64,000 nt of DNA from Haliclystus octoradiatus (lineage: Eukaryota; Cnidaria; Staurozoa; Stauromedusae; Haliclystidae), in contig OU744450.1 of NCBI GenBank assembly GCA_916610825.1, forward strand, positions 1,612,001 to 1,676,000, read 5' to 3'. The notes below the pieces were generated by a model, which was not told the origin of the DNA, did no database searches, and worked only from the letters and a program-made list of their open reading frames with translations. The position numbers were made by a program, and so were the translations under genes. Below, one piece after another: positions 44,252-56,600 of this stretch; within the stretch, counting starts at the first letter, position 1, and the number at the start of each line of letters is the position of its first letter.

Positions 44252-46039
44252 TTAATGATACTTTTTTCGTCAGCTGAAGAACATGTTTCTTACTCTAATA
44301 TACAGCTGCAGAATAAATCACGCATTTGCGGTATCTCGATTGATACAAATTATACGCATCACTTTGTGCTCAAGTAAATATTGATAAAGCATGAAAAATA
44401 ATGCATAATAAAATATAACGTTCATTAAAATATTCAAGCTTATTATTGAAGCTACATTTCAGATTACTCGAAATGATCAACTTTCCCTGTCGCTTGGAAT
44501 AAACATGTGCGTGAAATCTGAAGCGCTTCTTGCAGACGCTGTTTTTTTTGCTCGCTATAACCAATAGACGCTCTCCTACCTGAATGTTTTGATTACAGTT
44601 AGCACCATGGGTTTTTATTGCTTAGGCATGCTATAGCTAATAGATGCAATTTTATTAAGCGTGGACCTGCTAGCTTGCAAACCCCGGTTTTATTTAATCA
44701 AGCGGGTATACGCATCATTTAGAAGTATAGAGATAATAACCGAATTAGCATTACAGGGGGAAATTGCTGGTTTTTAAATTGATTGATTCGGGAATTGCAT
44801 GGCTTGTCACCTGTGATTCCAGGTTAGATTCAGCAGGTTAGATTTCCATTGTTGAATGTTTTTAATGCTTTGACTGTTTTATGCAAAGACTATACTTTGT
44901 CTTTCCTATTACGAAGCTTGTCGCAGGCTCTTTCAACGGAGCAGGTTGTAGCTTTATGCAATATGCGCCGCTATTCCGACCGTTCTTACTGAGTAATTAT
45001 AATGTCCGTGCACACCCAAGGATCAACAAAGCAATGACATCATATCAAATTAGTCCAAGATAAAATTTAAGATATTGTCTAAATACATTTCGCGATTTCG
45101 AGTTAGGCCAGTAGAGTTCAAGTCCGTCCTCATGCCGGTATGCATGATATGCAGAGCCAAACACGATAAAATAGTATCGGTTGAATTTTAGTAGAAGTCA
45201 GCTAGCTAATTGTATTATTCCGTATTCTGAGCTGTGATTGGCTGCTTAACGATGTGCTTTTTTCTTGTAAAAAGTGGCCGAGCGACTGAAGTGAATGCAT
45301 AATGGAATTAAATAAAGCCTGAACTCAACAATGAAGTAGCAACTGTCTATTATACTGGAGCGATGCATTAGCTACTTATTTCTATGGCAAGCAACGAAAT
45401 GTTTAGCCTGTACTGCGCCAGACCTTACTTGAAAACCTTTCTTCCTCCTTACTAACGAGGAAGAAAGGTTTTCAAGGTCTGCGCGCAGGCTACGAAATGT
45501 TTGAATGCTGATAAAGTCTTTGACAAAACACATTCATCCGGTTGTAAGTTCCATCAAGGAATAACACGATTGCAAGATTGATTTTTCACTGAAATATCCT
45601 TTGGAATTGAGTGAGATTTGATTTGAGGGAGTTATCTCGCAAATTATATTCATTCATATCAAAATCGCATAGTGAATTTCAATGTCTGAATCTACAAAAA
45701 TAGTCCAGGGCCGCAAGTCAGATAGTCATTGTTTTGATTTTTCTTGCTAGTTCATTCAACCACTCAAATTGCAGGAATTCCTTATACGTCATTATAGAAA
45801 GCTTTGTGTTATTCAATGGGTTAGGTTAAGTCAGAGGAAAAGTTAGCTGTCAAATAATACACATCTGTAGAAATAATTGGATGAGCATTATATTCTAGAG
45901 TATATTACATGAAAATTTGAAAGAATGAAACAAAAGTACAAATATACCACATAGATTATAATTAGAGGATATATTTCGCGCTGCGAAAGAATATTACAGT
46001 ATAATTTTTTTGTTATTATAACATATCTCTTTTAATAGT
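44252..46039. other. Intergenic, upstream of MATH-OAS gene and downstream of aldolase
   Basis: No gene recognised. Holds the presumed promoter of the MATH-OAS gene (about 44231-44600), a hairpin MITE at 45410-45492 and the aldolase 3' flank. Short ORFs such as 44881-45063 look random. Confidence 0.5.
45410..45492. mobile_element. Short perfect-hairpin MITE
   Basis: CTTGAAAACCTTTCTTCCTC and its exact complement are separated by a 9-nt loop. Outer arms AGACCTT/AAGGTCT and TAGCCTG...GCAGGCTA extend the pairing. The termini match the family at 31849-31970. Confidence 0.75.
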
Positions 46040-49000
46040 TTAGTAAGCATGATTTGCAACGAAAAGACTATCAGAAGCACCATCAGTTGCCTGATCCTCC
46101 CCCTTATATTTTCCCACACATGCCAAACCATTAAGACCAGAACGTCGAATCAATGTCTTTTGAGCTTCCTTCACGTTTTCCTGTTTACCTTGCCATGCTT
46201 TTAACACACTAGCTTGTAAAGCACGACCATAAGAGAATGTTAATGCCCATGGTTTGATTCCTATGGATAAACAGAATCATTCATCTCAAAGAATATCATC
46301 TGGGTATCATTCTTACCACTGTATAGCAAATTCATAAGCAGGGTTGTTTTAATTCAAGGAAGAGGCACAACAGGCAGCGTCCCACCTTCCAGAATTTAAG
46401 ATTCTAACGTAAGTTTGACGGTAACCGCCTGATGAACGCAAAGTAAACGTGTGAAGCTCCGAGTAATGGAAAAGGCTTTTGCCTCATCTTTGTGTCTATT
46501 CTATATTATGTTCTGTCTTAACAAAACATTGAGCGCTCTCACATACATGTGTTCACCTCATATTATATTATATTATTATAAATATTGTAGTTATAAATAT
46601 TCTATCTTACCGTCGGTAGTATTAATAGCATTTAAATTGATTGTTGCATTAACTTCTGACTGTCCACCGGAAAGGAAAGTGACGCCAGGAACAGCAACTG
46701 GTACTGTTCTCCTAAGTGCAGTGACAGTAGCCATACCAATTAATTCTGGTGAACATTTCTCTTGACAACTTTGACCTGTACATAATATAAAAATGTTTGT
46801 GCATTAAAAGGCAATTGTCTTATTTAGAAGTCTCTTTGTCAGCTACAGTCAAATCTGTTATAGCGGTCACCTGTCTATGCAGCAGCCACCTGTCTATAGT
46901 GGTCACTCTTGCAATGTCTAAAATAGTATTTTCTATTGAATCAAACCTGTATATAAAGGTCACCTGTCTATAATGGTCAATTGATCTACCTCTCGTAGCT
47001 GGCCGTTATATACAGGTTTCACTGTAGTAGCAGCCTTGGGTTGTGGTGTAAATTGATTGATGTTTATAAGAATTTATTTTATCTTTATGTCTGAATATAT
47101 TTGCTACAGTGTAACACGCTTATGTGTAATTTGAATAAGTGAAAACCTCAAGGCCCCGCGAAGCGAGGGGCGCAGCCCCGAGCTCAGGCTAGGGGCCGCG
47201 AAGCGGCCCCGACAGCCAGCCCAGATCCGCGCATACGGAGTCAAAATTCAACCAAGGATACTGGAGACCCAAATTTCAGCCGATAGTTTCTCCTGCGCGC
47301 TTTACAAAGATGGTGTCTGTGTCGCAAGAATGTTCCACTAGTTATTAGCATCGTGGTTCTGTTTTTATCAAGATCGATGATGTATTTTATTTTATATGAA
47401 TTTTTAAACTTTTCCTTTTCTGTGATACCCTTTGTTCTACTCTTTTGTCTTTCACAGTTTTTTACAGTCACGTGGTCTTGCGATTTTGTCCGCTCGCTGG
47501 TGTGTTGTGCTCCCGGGCACGTAGTTCTAACGCTGTCACGTTTACACATGGTTGTTAATTGTTACCCTCATTGTTGTTGCTTGGTGATTGCACCTATTGT
47601 TGTTTTTTATTCACTATGTTATGCTCTGTTAAATTCGTCAAGTTTAATCATTTTATGCACAAGGAAGTAGTGCTTTCTATCAACATTGGACGAGATTGTT
47701 TCTGCCTAAGTATGGAATCATTCTGTTAGGCTGATAGTGATTTTTTGCACTGAAAGGCGGTTATGAGGAAATGGGCTTTAATCTGGAGAGTTGTGCCTAC
47801 TGGACTACATGTTTGACACCAACTATTGACTGTAAAATACTTTCTGGGGTTCAAAGAGCTTCCTGGCGGATGGGAAAAGATCTCTGCTGTTTGTTTCTTT
47901 CTTTGCGTTTGTTTAATTCAACGTTAATTTTATTCTTGACAATCCTGTTTAAAGCCTCCCTGAAAAGACCAAAATTCTATGGGGTGGTGGGGCTGATAAG
48001 ATTGGGGAACACTGATATCGCCAGGTAGCATTTCAGAGAGCTTGTGCTCTGCATCAATGAATACATAAATACATTGTGATCAATTCAATCAAGCTATCAG
48101 GTCAACCCAGTCTGTGAACAGTTATTTTACTAAACACTTATCAGGTTATAACTTTGTGGGCATATTGCTGTGTGACATTCTTATAATGAAGTTACTTTAC
48201 TGGTTTTTCTGTACGCAAACACAAACGTAATTGAAAAAATGGCATTTAAACGAAGTTTTTCATCAAATAAAGTTGTTTAATCGTGTTGAATAGAGAGATA
48301 TGCTTCGGAACTGGACTATGGATTATGAGAGTATCCTATGGAAGGACCCGTAAGGGTCCTTCCATACAATTATATCCCTGCTACTGGCGTATCTGAAACC
48401 TGGCTTTGAAACTCCATTAAACTACTGTACATACTTTGATTTGCACCTAAGTGGGTTATAGACTGAGCACCACAGATCTAAAACGGCAGGTTTCGCAGGG
48501 CAACTTTGAATTCACATTCCAAAACATGACAGAAAAAATTAAACTTTGCATTAAGAAGGATCTGACCATGAAATGATTTGTAAATTCCATTTCGGTTCGC
48601 TCCACAATAAAATTTAACAAAAACAAGAAAAGGGAAAACAATAAAGAACAATTTTTATGTGGAATTGGAGACATTGAACATGTAGACACAATATCGATGG
48701 ATTAGGCAATTGGTAATTCTGATCGGATCAATTGAAGATGAGATATATAGATTAAGACTACAGTATAAAGATGCATTGACCTTTGCACTTAGGGAGTCGT
48801 GCAGTTTACCACGCTATGGATGGGATCACCAAAAACAGACAATATCAAGGCAGTCCAACCGGTATGGGGTATCTGAGTTTTTCTGAAAATATTACTACAG
48901 CAGCCTAATTTCAAATTGAGAAATTCAATTTCTTAAATATTTAGCATTTTTCTAAATGAGGCAGGAAACGTCAAGAGTAGGCCAATCTAATAAGAATCTA

Positions 49001-49721
49001 GAACAGCTAAATTCTTACCTGGAGTTACCATGTTTGGTTTGAGAAGAGTTCCTTCAAGATAAACGTTGTGATCTATTAAAGTCTTGTAAACACATGCTAA
49101 AACTCTTTCTGTAACACGCTGAGACGTCTCGATAGTGTGTTCTCCATCAATTAAAATTTCTGGTTCAACGATAGGAACTATTCCAGCCTGTTGACAGATA
49201 GATGCATAACGAGCCAAGACCTGGGCATTTTCTTGGATAGCAACATTGCTGGGTACGTTGTTTTTAGTGGAAATATGAATGACACATCTCCATTTTGCAA
49301 AATCTGCACCATCCTTTTTATATTGTTGTACTCTTTCAGCCAAACCATCTAGACCTTGAGTTGTTCCTTCCTGGCATGTTCCATGCAAAGGAACAACACC
49401 TTTGTCAACTTTGATGCCAGGAATTACACCTTGATCTTTGAGTAATTTAACAAATGGAGTTCCATCATCAGCCTTTTGATAAAGAGTTTCATGAAACAGA
49501 ATCACACCGCTGATATTTTCACTAAACTTTGGACCAGATGTGAAGAGTAGTTGCCTGTAAAGCCGACGATTGGTTTCGTTGTTTTCGACTGAAATTGTAG
49601 CCAATCTTTTTCCTATTGTACCTGTACTTTCATCAGCTGCAAGTATACCTTTTCCTGGTGCAACAATTGCTCTTGCGATACGGCTTAGTTCATCACGTAA
49701 TTCTGGAGTTAAGTGTGCCAT
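46040..49721 (-). CDS. ALDO: Fructose-bisphosphate aldolase, class I
   Basis: Complete minus-strand gene with three coding exons: 49721-49019, 46775-46611 and 46260-46040. Phases 1 and 1 agree; total 1089 nt, 362 aa. Starts [12 protein letters not shown]. The family signatures are all present: [14 protein letters not shown], the substrate loop [36 protein letters not shown] and the Schiff-base lysine segment [14 protein letters not shown]-terminal [21 protein letters not shown] and the terminal SLFVANHAY (last Tyr needed for full activity) follow. It cleaves fructose-1,6-bisphosphate in glycolysis. An ATG 33 nt upstream is in frame but extends beyond the normal N-terminus, so 49721 is preferred. 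Intron 1 (46776-49018) carries MITE and GC-rich repeat DNA. Confidence 0.96.
46846..47024. mobile_element. Mariner-like MITE, TA-flanked
   Basis: 179 bp between TA dinucleotides. Starts CAGTCAAATCTGTTATAGCG and ends TATACAGGTTTCACTG, with internal CACCTGTCTATA-type subrepeats. Further copies at 57357-57532, 57534-57705 and 58114-58290. Confidence 0.8.
47145..48080 (+). repeat. GC-rich hairpin block and putative element
   Basis: 47152-47235 is strikingly GC-rich in an AT-rich intron. It holds stacked hairpins: CCCCGCGAAGCGAGGGG, GGGCGCAGCCCC and the perfect GGGGCCGCGAAGCGGCCCC (47192-47210). The following roughly 850 bp contains short ORFs on both strands and ends near AATGAATACATAAATACATT, a LINE/SINE-like 3' end. 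I cannot name the element. Confidence 0.45.
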
Positions 49722-50665
49722 GATGTAGGTTTTCAAGTTAAGATATTGGTACACAACAGCTAGATTTTGCGTTCAAAATCAAAAGAGAAACGTGTCAAGG
49801 CAAAACAGAAAGTTTATGGGATGGATACCATTTTTAGGGGACGTCTTTATTATTTAAGAAACACGTGATCAGTAAACTGGGTCTGATTGGCTACATCATG
49901 TATGACGACAGAGATGTCCACATTCAAAAGTAAATGTACCAAAACTATAAAACTATTATACTGTTGTTGATCAGAACATAGATCTATGATCAGAAGTAAC
50001 TTTTCGGGCAATGGAAGTCAAATTATTTTAATCTTAATTTGATTCAATATTCTGAATTTAATTATCGAAGTCAGCATGGTATTATATAGTATCATTAGAT
50101 AACATCAAGATACTGTGTAATATTTAGTTGCTTGATAAAAGGGGCGTGTTCCAAATCAACTGAGCACTCACGACAAGCGGTCTCTATATACAGGATAAAA
50201 TCAATGTATGATGTCACTTGAATCCAATTGAGAGTAGATATTTTGAGTTAATTGTGTAATTGTAACTTTTGACAAACTGTTCACGAATTTCACGAACTGT
50301 GCATCATGTTGTGTGAAGTTCATGAACTGTTCAAGAAAGTTCTGCAGTGGCGTACTCATTGTTATTGTAGAATAGTTGTCATAAATCTTGCCGCATTGAA
50401 GATAGATGAAGCAATAAAATCAGACATCCTGTAGCTTCAAAATGAATCTCATTGGAATATTAATGTTATTTATTGTATATAGAAGTGTTTACAAAACAAC
50501 TACATTGCAAAATATTTACATGTTTTAACAAAAATGATTTAATTTGAATTTAAATTGCATTTTGAAAATATTAAAAGGTGCAACTATATATTATTGCTAA
50601 AAGAGATTTGTATTTCACTAATTTTGATCAATTGTACAGCAAAGTGTTTATTTTATATTCTAATG
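49722..50665. other. Aldolase promoter side / RMND1 3' flank
   Basis: Contains the aldolase 5' UTR and promoter region and, toward the right, degenerate TTCATGAAC repeats (50278-50345). No gene seen. Confidence 0.5.
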
Positions 50666-53600
50666 TCACCTATTGACATAATGAGCGCATTCAAATAGAA
50701 TCTAAAAGAACAGAAAAAAATATTTTTAATTAAAATAAGGCATTTTATGATATTGAATGATTTAGGAAATACAACCTGGAAAATGTAATATATATATCTT
50801 GATTTTCTATTTCTGTGGTAAATAATCTGAAAGTTCGATTATATTTGATCTGGATGGGTGATAAATTCCTGTGATACAGTTCATGAACCTCACCAACATT
50901 CCATTCACCGTTCATGAACCTCACCAACATTCTATTCACAGATCATGAACCTCACCAACATTAAATGCACAGTTCATGAATATCCCCAACATTCCATTCA
51001 CAGTTCATGAACCTCACCAACATTCAATGCACAGTTCATGAACCTCACCAACATTCAATGCACAGTTCATGAACCTCATCAACATTCCATTCACAGTTCA
51101 TGAACCTCACCAACATTCAATGCACAGTTCATGAACCTCATCAACATTCCATTCACAGTTCATGAACCTCACCAACATTCAATGCACAGTTCATGAACCT
51201 CACCAACATTCCATGCACAGTTCATGAATATCCCCAACATTCCATTCACAGTTCATGAACCTCACCAACATTCAATGCACAGTTCATGAACCTCACCAAC
51301 ATGCAATGCACAGTTAATGAACCTCATCAACATTCCATTCACAGCTTATGAACCTCACCAACATTCAATGCACAGTTCATGAACCTCATCAACGTTCCAT
51401 TCACAGTTCATGAACCTCACCAACATTCAATGCACGGTTCATGAATATCCCCAACATTCCATGCACAGTTCATGAACCTCACCAACATTCAATGCACGGT
51501 TCATGAATATCCCCAACATTCCATGCACAGTTCATGAACCTCACCAACATTCTATTCACAGTTCATGAACCTCACCAACATTCAATGCACAGTTCATGAA
51601 CTTCATCAGTTGACATTCCATGCATAGTTCAAGAACTTCATCAACATTCAATGCACAATTCATGAACATCATCAACATTCCATGCACAGTTCATGAACTT
51701 CACATACATTCAATGCACAGTTCAATAAATTGTCTGATGATCGCCAAATGCATGAAACTATTAGTAGCAAATATGAATGCCGGATGTTTCCGTTAATTTA
51801 TTATTAATTTAAATATTATATAGAAGTAGGATGCACAATAAAATCTTACCTCTACTGCAATTAATATAATAATAATCCATTCAAGACGTAATGATTGTTT
51901 CTCATTAAGATGGGATCGAATAATTTCAACCATTTCAGAACATAAATTAAACTTTTCATTTGTCACCTATAAATGTAGAATGTAAATTTCATTAATATGG
52001 GTATGCGGTATGGGTATGCAGGTGAATATTATCGTATTATATTTCTAAATTACACATATTGATGACTGAGATTGAGCAAATGTAAGAAGTACCTCTTGAT
52101 ACCTCATAATAAAGTTCATGGATATGAAATTGTATGCCTTTCATGAACAATTCGTCAACTTTTGAAAAATAATATGAACGTAAATGAACTAGAATTTAAT
52201 TTCAAAGTACCTTTGTTCTTCGGTTGATATCAAGGTAATTACACATTTTGTTATAAAGATGTTCAACATTTTCACGATCCCAATAGAAATCAGGTGTCAT
52301 CAACAAATCAGAATAGAGGTTGATTTGATGCCTAGAAAAAAGAAAGACAATTGGGCAAAATACAATGTTACTTTTTATTTTTCTATTACTTGAAAATCTA
52401 AATAACTGTGCTTTACTTGTTAAATAAAGAACTATGCTTTAGCATACCATTACAATCGTAGAATCACTATGAATATTGTATCAACTGAATCACCACTGGA
52501 AACTTACTCACACAAACAGGGAAAGCTAGTAGCTATTCACCAAGTATTTGATCCAGCGTCTGTGCGTTTTATGGCTGGACGCCCTTCTGGATGCCAACCT
52601 GGGAGGCAGGGTTCGACAAAAGTAAGAATCCTGGAATCCTAGATTCTGGAATGTTAGAGAAAATTATGTTGAAATGCGTCTAGGATTCCAGAAGGCTGAA
52701 CCTTTTGTCGGACCTTGCTGGAAGGGATTGAAGCAAATACATGCAGGGAAATTAAGGTCCAAAGCCCTAGCCGCCAGTATTGCAAAATGTATTGAAATGG
52801 TACTGAAATTCATCAGAAAACTTTATCTAGATTCTGTTCATCTGCTGTGAAACTACTAAGCAGCAAATTAAAATTAAAAATGTACTGAATTGTACAGTAC
52901 CCTAATAAGTCAATTTTCAGTAGGTTTGCAGTAAGACTCCAGTGTTTCAAGATTTGTAGTGGATGTGGTGAACCATTCAATTTACATATTCATGAGTATC
53001 AGATTCAATCAATCACGAGGAGAAGAATACGTTTACAGCCACAGTCAAGAGAAATTGGTTTACAGATTATCATTGTTTTGTTTCTGAGGTAGTAGATAAT
53101 AAGGGAATTAACTGATACAAGGAACTGTTATGTGCAAATAATGGAGCTTTGAAAAATACAAATAATCTGAAATTCACTAAAATGTAAGAATTATCTTGTC
53201 TGAGATTGAATATTCTTTGACTTAAGGTCAGGTTACAATTCACAGTAATTTGTATTCATCCAGGGTATTATACAGAACATAGGTTCTTAGTCATTGACCA
53301 AGAAGTCAATATGGAAATTGAGCAATGCAATTTGTTGAATATCGGTGAATTCTAAAGCTTTATTGACCGCTACGTGTTTTCTTACCGTTATGGCGTAAAG
53401 ACTCAGTGGATAATTGCGTTTTTGATGCATTACAATATACTAAAATTCATGTTAGGATTATATCTTACAAAATTAAACAGTTAGTCATTGACTGAGACAG
53501 TTATTGATGATTTGGCCATGTCAAGTTGATCAGGTAATCGTAAATCACAATGCTAATCGTAAATAATATTAGTGTTCAAAATTAACGTATAAAATATGAA

Positions 53601-56600
53601 CGGTAGGCCTAATAAAATCATAAACGTGAGTTGATTGTCATGATAATTACTATGATATCTCATATAATAGGGTCAAAATTGAAACATTGAACATTTATGA
53701 AATGTAAATGCTAATATAGAATGGCAATCTGAACAATTTACCTTAACGACAGAAGTTCTCCTGTATATTGCATAACATCTTTTCTAGATAGTTTGAGTCT
53801 CATTCCCAATTTCAACACCTTTAAAAAACATGAAAAGAGAATAGAATTACTGAACTTGTACAGTAGTAGATCATAATTGTCTATACTTGAATCAAAAACA
53901 TTAAATACCTCTGGGATATATCTCATTGAATCAACAAGACGTTCTAAATTGTTCTCCCAAATTGCTAGTTTTACTGAAACAAAATAAAGCACAAGTTTGA
54001 GCTTCTATCACCACTGACACTGTAACCATGAAAAAAGTGTGACAAATCCTGGCAATTTCCTGGCATTTTAAAATTTTAAAATTGTGAATATCTATGTTTT
54101 CATGGTTTCAAACTTCTCACCGCTAAAAATTTGTGATTTTCCCTTTTTTACATTTTCATGTTATGATCCAACATTATTCAAACGGATCAGACTGACTTCC
54201 AGTTTTTAGATCTGACCGGACTAACATACACTGTTTGAGAAAAATGGATCTGAGTCTAATTGGATTTTAACAAAATGCATGTTTTAAATGTTTATTAAAA
54301 ATTTTAACGATTCGGATCAAATTAAATCTTTAATCTCAAAATTTGGATCGATCTGGACTATTATATAGATGGTTTGAAACTCTCGTCAAATTTTTGGAAA
54401 ATCCAATCAGATCCAAATTTGATTTTTTCTTAAAAAACAGGGCATATAACAATACATACGACTGTGCTTACCTGACAATGCCAGAGCATTTGAGAATGCA
54501 TACTTTTCTAACGCAAGTGTCTCGTCTGATTTCGAATCATTGAGTAACATCGTTCCACTGACAAGATTTGATGGATCACTGTGGAGGGAAAATTCAACTG
54601 TTTTTAGAATTCCGCTATTCTGGTACCTGTTTACGATTTTATGGGGGTAGGCATGGGGCTTATTCCATACCACATGAATGCCCGTTAAAAGCTTTGGGTA
54701 GGTACTCTTTTTGTTTCAGTCTAGCAATCAATTTGCTGACGTAGGGGCCACTTGGCTTTAACTCTTTACAAAATAATATAAAAAATTGCAATTTTTTAGC
54801 AAAATTTCACTGTACCACCTTCAGACAAAAGTTTAAGACAGATCTTTTTAGAGAAGCATATTGCACTGTAGCAATTATAATCTTTTACATAGCTTTTGTT
54901 TATGTTCTGCTATTTTTTAATAAAGTGTTGATATTTTATCATTTTTAAACTTGTGTGGATATTTGTAGGCTATATACTTTTTGAAGTGTATATAGATCCT
55001 TTTTTGATAGAATCTATTTTTCTATTCGAAAATGTCACTGTTGCGTTTTTGCATAGCACAACTCTTTCCCAGTCAAAATTGACCTCGAACATGGGCTTAT
55101 GGGCTAATCTGTTGGATGGTCATCAACAAGTTGTGTAATACCTTTAGCTACCATACTGTCAAGTGTGCTTTTCATCTCAGCCTGCCAAGCGAAGATTACA
55201 TGATTTTCCTCTTAACAATAAATCGACAGTGTTGTCTTAATTATCTTAGAATAGAATAGAATAGAATAGTGTATTTTAAGGCCTTTAAACAACTTAATAC
55301 AAGTATGAAATTACGTTTTTATTTTATACTTTAGCTAACAGATATTTCGTTATTTTGCTGTTGTTCTTACAAGTTTGAGTGTGATTAAAGATACACTATG
55401 GAACGTTTCACACATGTAACAAATATTCTACAGACATTCTTTCGATAAGTAAAGGTTGCAAACAATTTCAAACTAATTAGAAACATATTCATCCTTTTTG
55501 AAAAAAAATATTTTTGAAAAACTTGCCAATTATGAGTAGAAAATATAAAGAGCAGCAAATTATAAGTACTGAAACAAACAACATTTGTGATGGTAATCTC
55601 TTTAAGCAGTCCATTGCAATTCATTAAATGTTCATGAAGATTTGGTCATTTAATGTTCACAAACATTTCATAAAAAATTCATCAGCTGCTTTTTGAGGGG
55701 TGTGGTCAATAATAATGCAAAAAAATTGACAGAATCAGATTGACTAACTTGTTATTAACACTTACTTGGTATATTGATAAAGTAATTGTTCCACTTCACT
55801 ATCAATTAGCTTATCAGAATAAGGAAGCGATTGGAATTTGCTTACAATATGGCGAATACTGATCATCTAAGATAAGAACAAATGAAAGTGAATTTGGCAA
55901 TATTCTTCAAATGGACGTTGATGATATTATGTCACATACTCTACGTGAAAGATCGCATAACAATATGTTAGCCTGTTTAACATTATATTATCTAACATAA
56001 AATTATTATAGCCTGTCATGTTTCATCACTAGTCAGAGCAGAGCTCTTTGATATAATAGACACGTTCTTACAGTTAAGACCAGTTTACACAACCACATTT
56101 CCTGTGACGCATTCCCATGCGATACATGAAATGTGATCGTGTATATAGAAAAATATGACGCATTTTTCATGAAACACCTATGCGATGTCAGTCCTTTGAA
56201 AAAAAAGTTATGTATAACTTAAAGGTTCTGAATAAATGATGATGATGATGATGACGATGGAAGTCTAGTCAGTTAGACATTTTGTGACACGCTAAATTTT
56301 GTGACACAGGAAATGTTCTCATGTAAACTAGGCTTTAGACAACAAAATGTGAAAGAAAACGTTCACGTGATTAACAATAAATTAGCAGGAAATGATTAAA
56401 AAATACGATTAAAAGTGATGATGTGATTACGATATTAGACGACTGCAAATCGCCCGTTCAGCTCCTTGACTCCGCTCTTTGATCCGCTACTCGACCAATA
56501 ATGACATATACATCAAACACAGCCATCACAACTCTTTCCAGTCAGCCGGTGCTTATTTATGGAACAATCTGCCATCCTCGATGAAATCGATTGCTGACAG

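Noticed and set aside
47241-47670. Overlapping opposite-strand ORFs of about 100 aa
   Set aside because: They lie in an aldolase intron next to a GC-rich repeat, with no domains and no splice context. Probably part of an unidentified repeat.
48987-49754. Aldolase start at the upstream in-frame ATG (49754)
   Set aside because: The 11 extra residues do not resemble aldolase N-termini. MAHLTPEL at 49721 aligns with the family start.
50877-51722. Regular 31-bp repeats resembling a CRISPR array
   Set aside because: The units are directly contiguous with no unique spacers and the genome is animal. It is a satellite.
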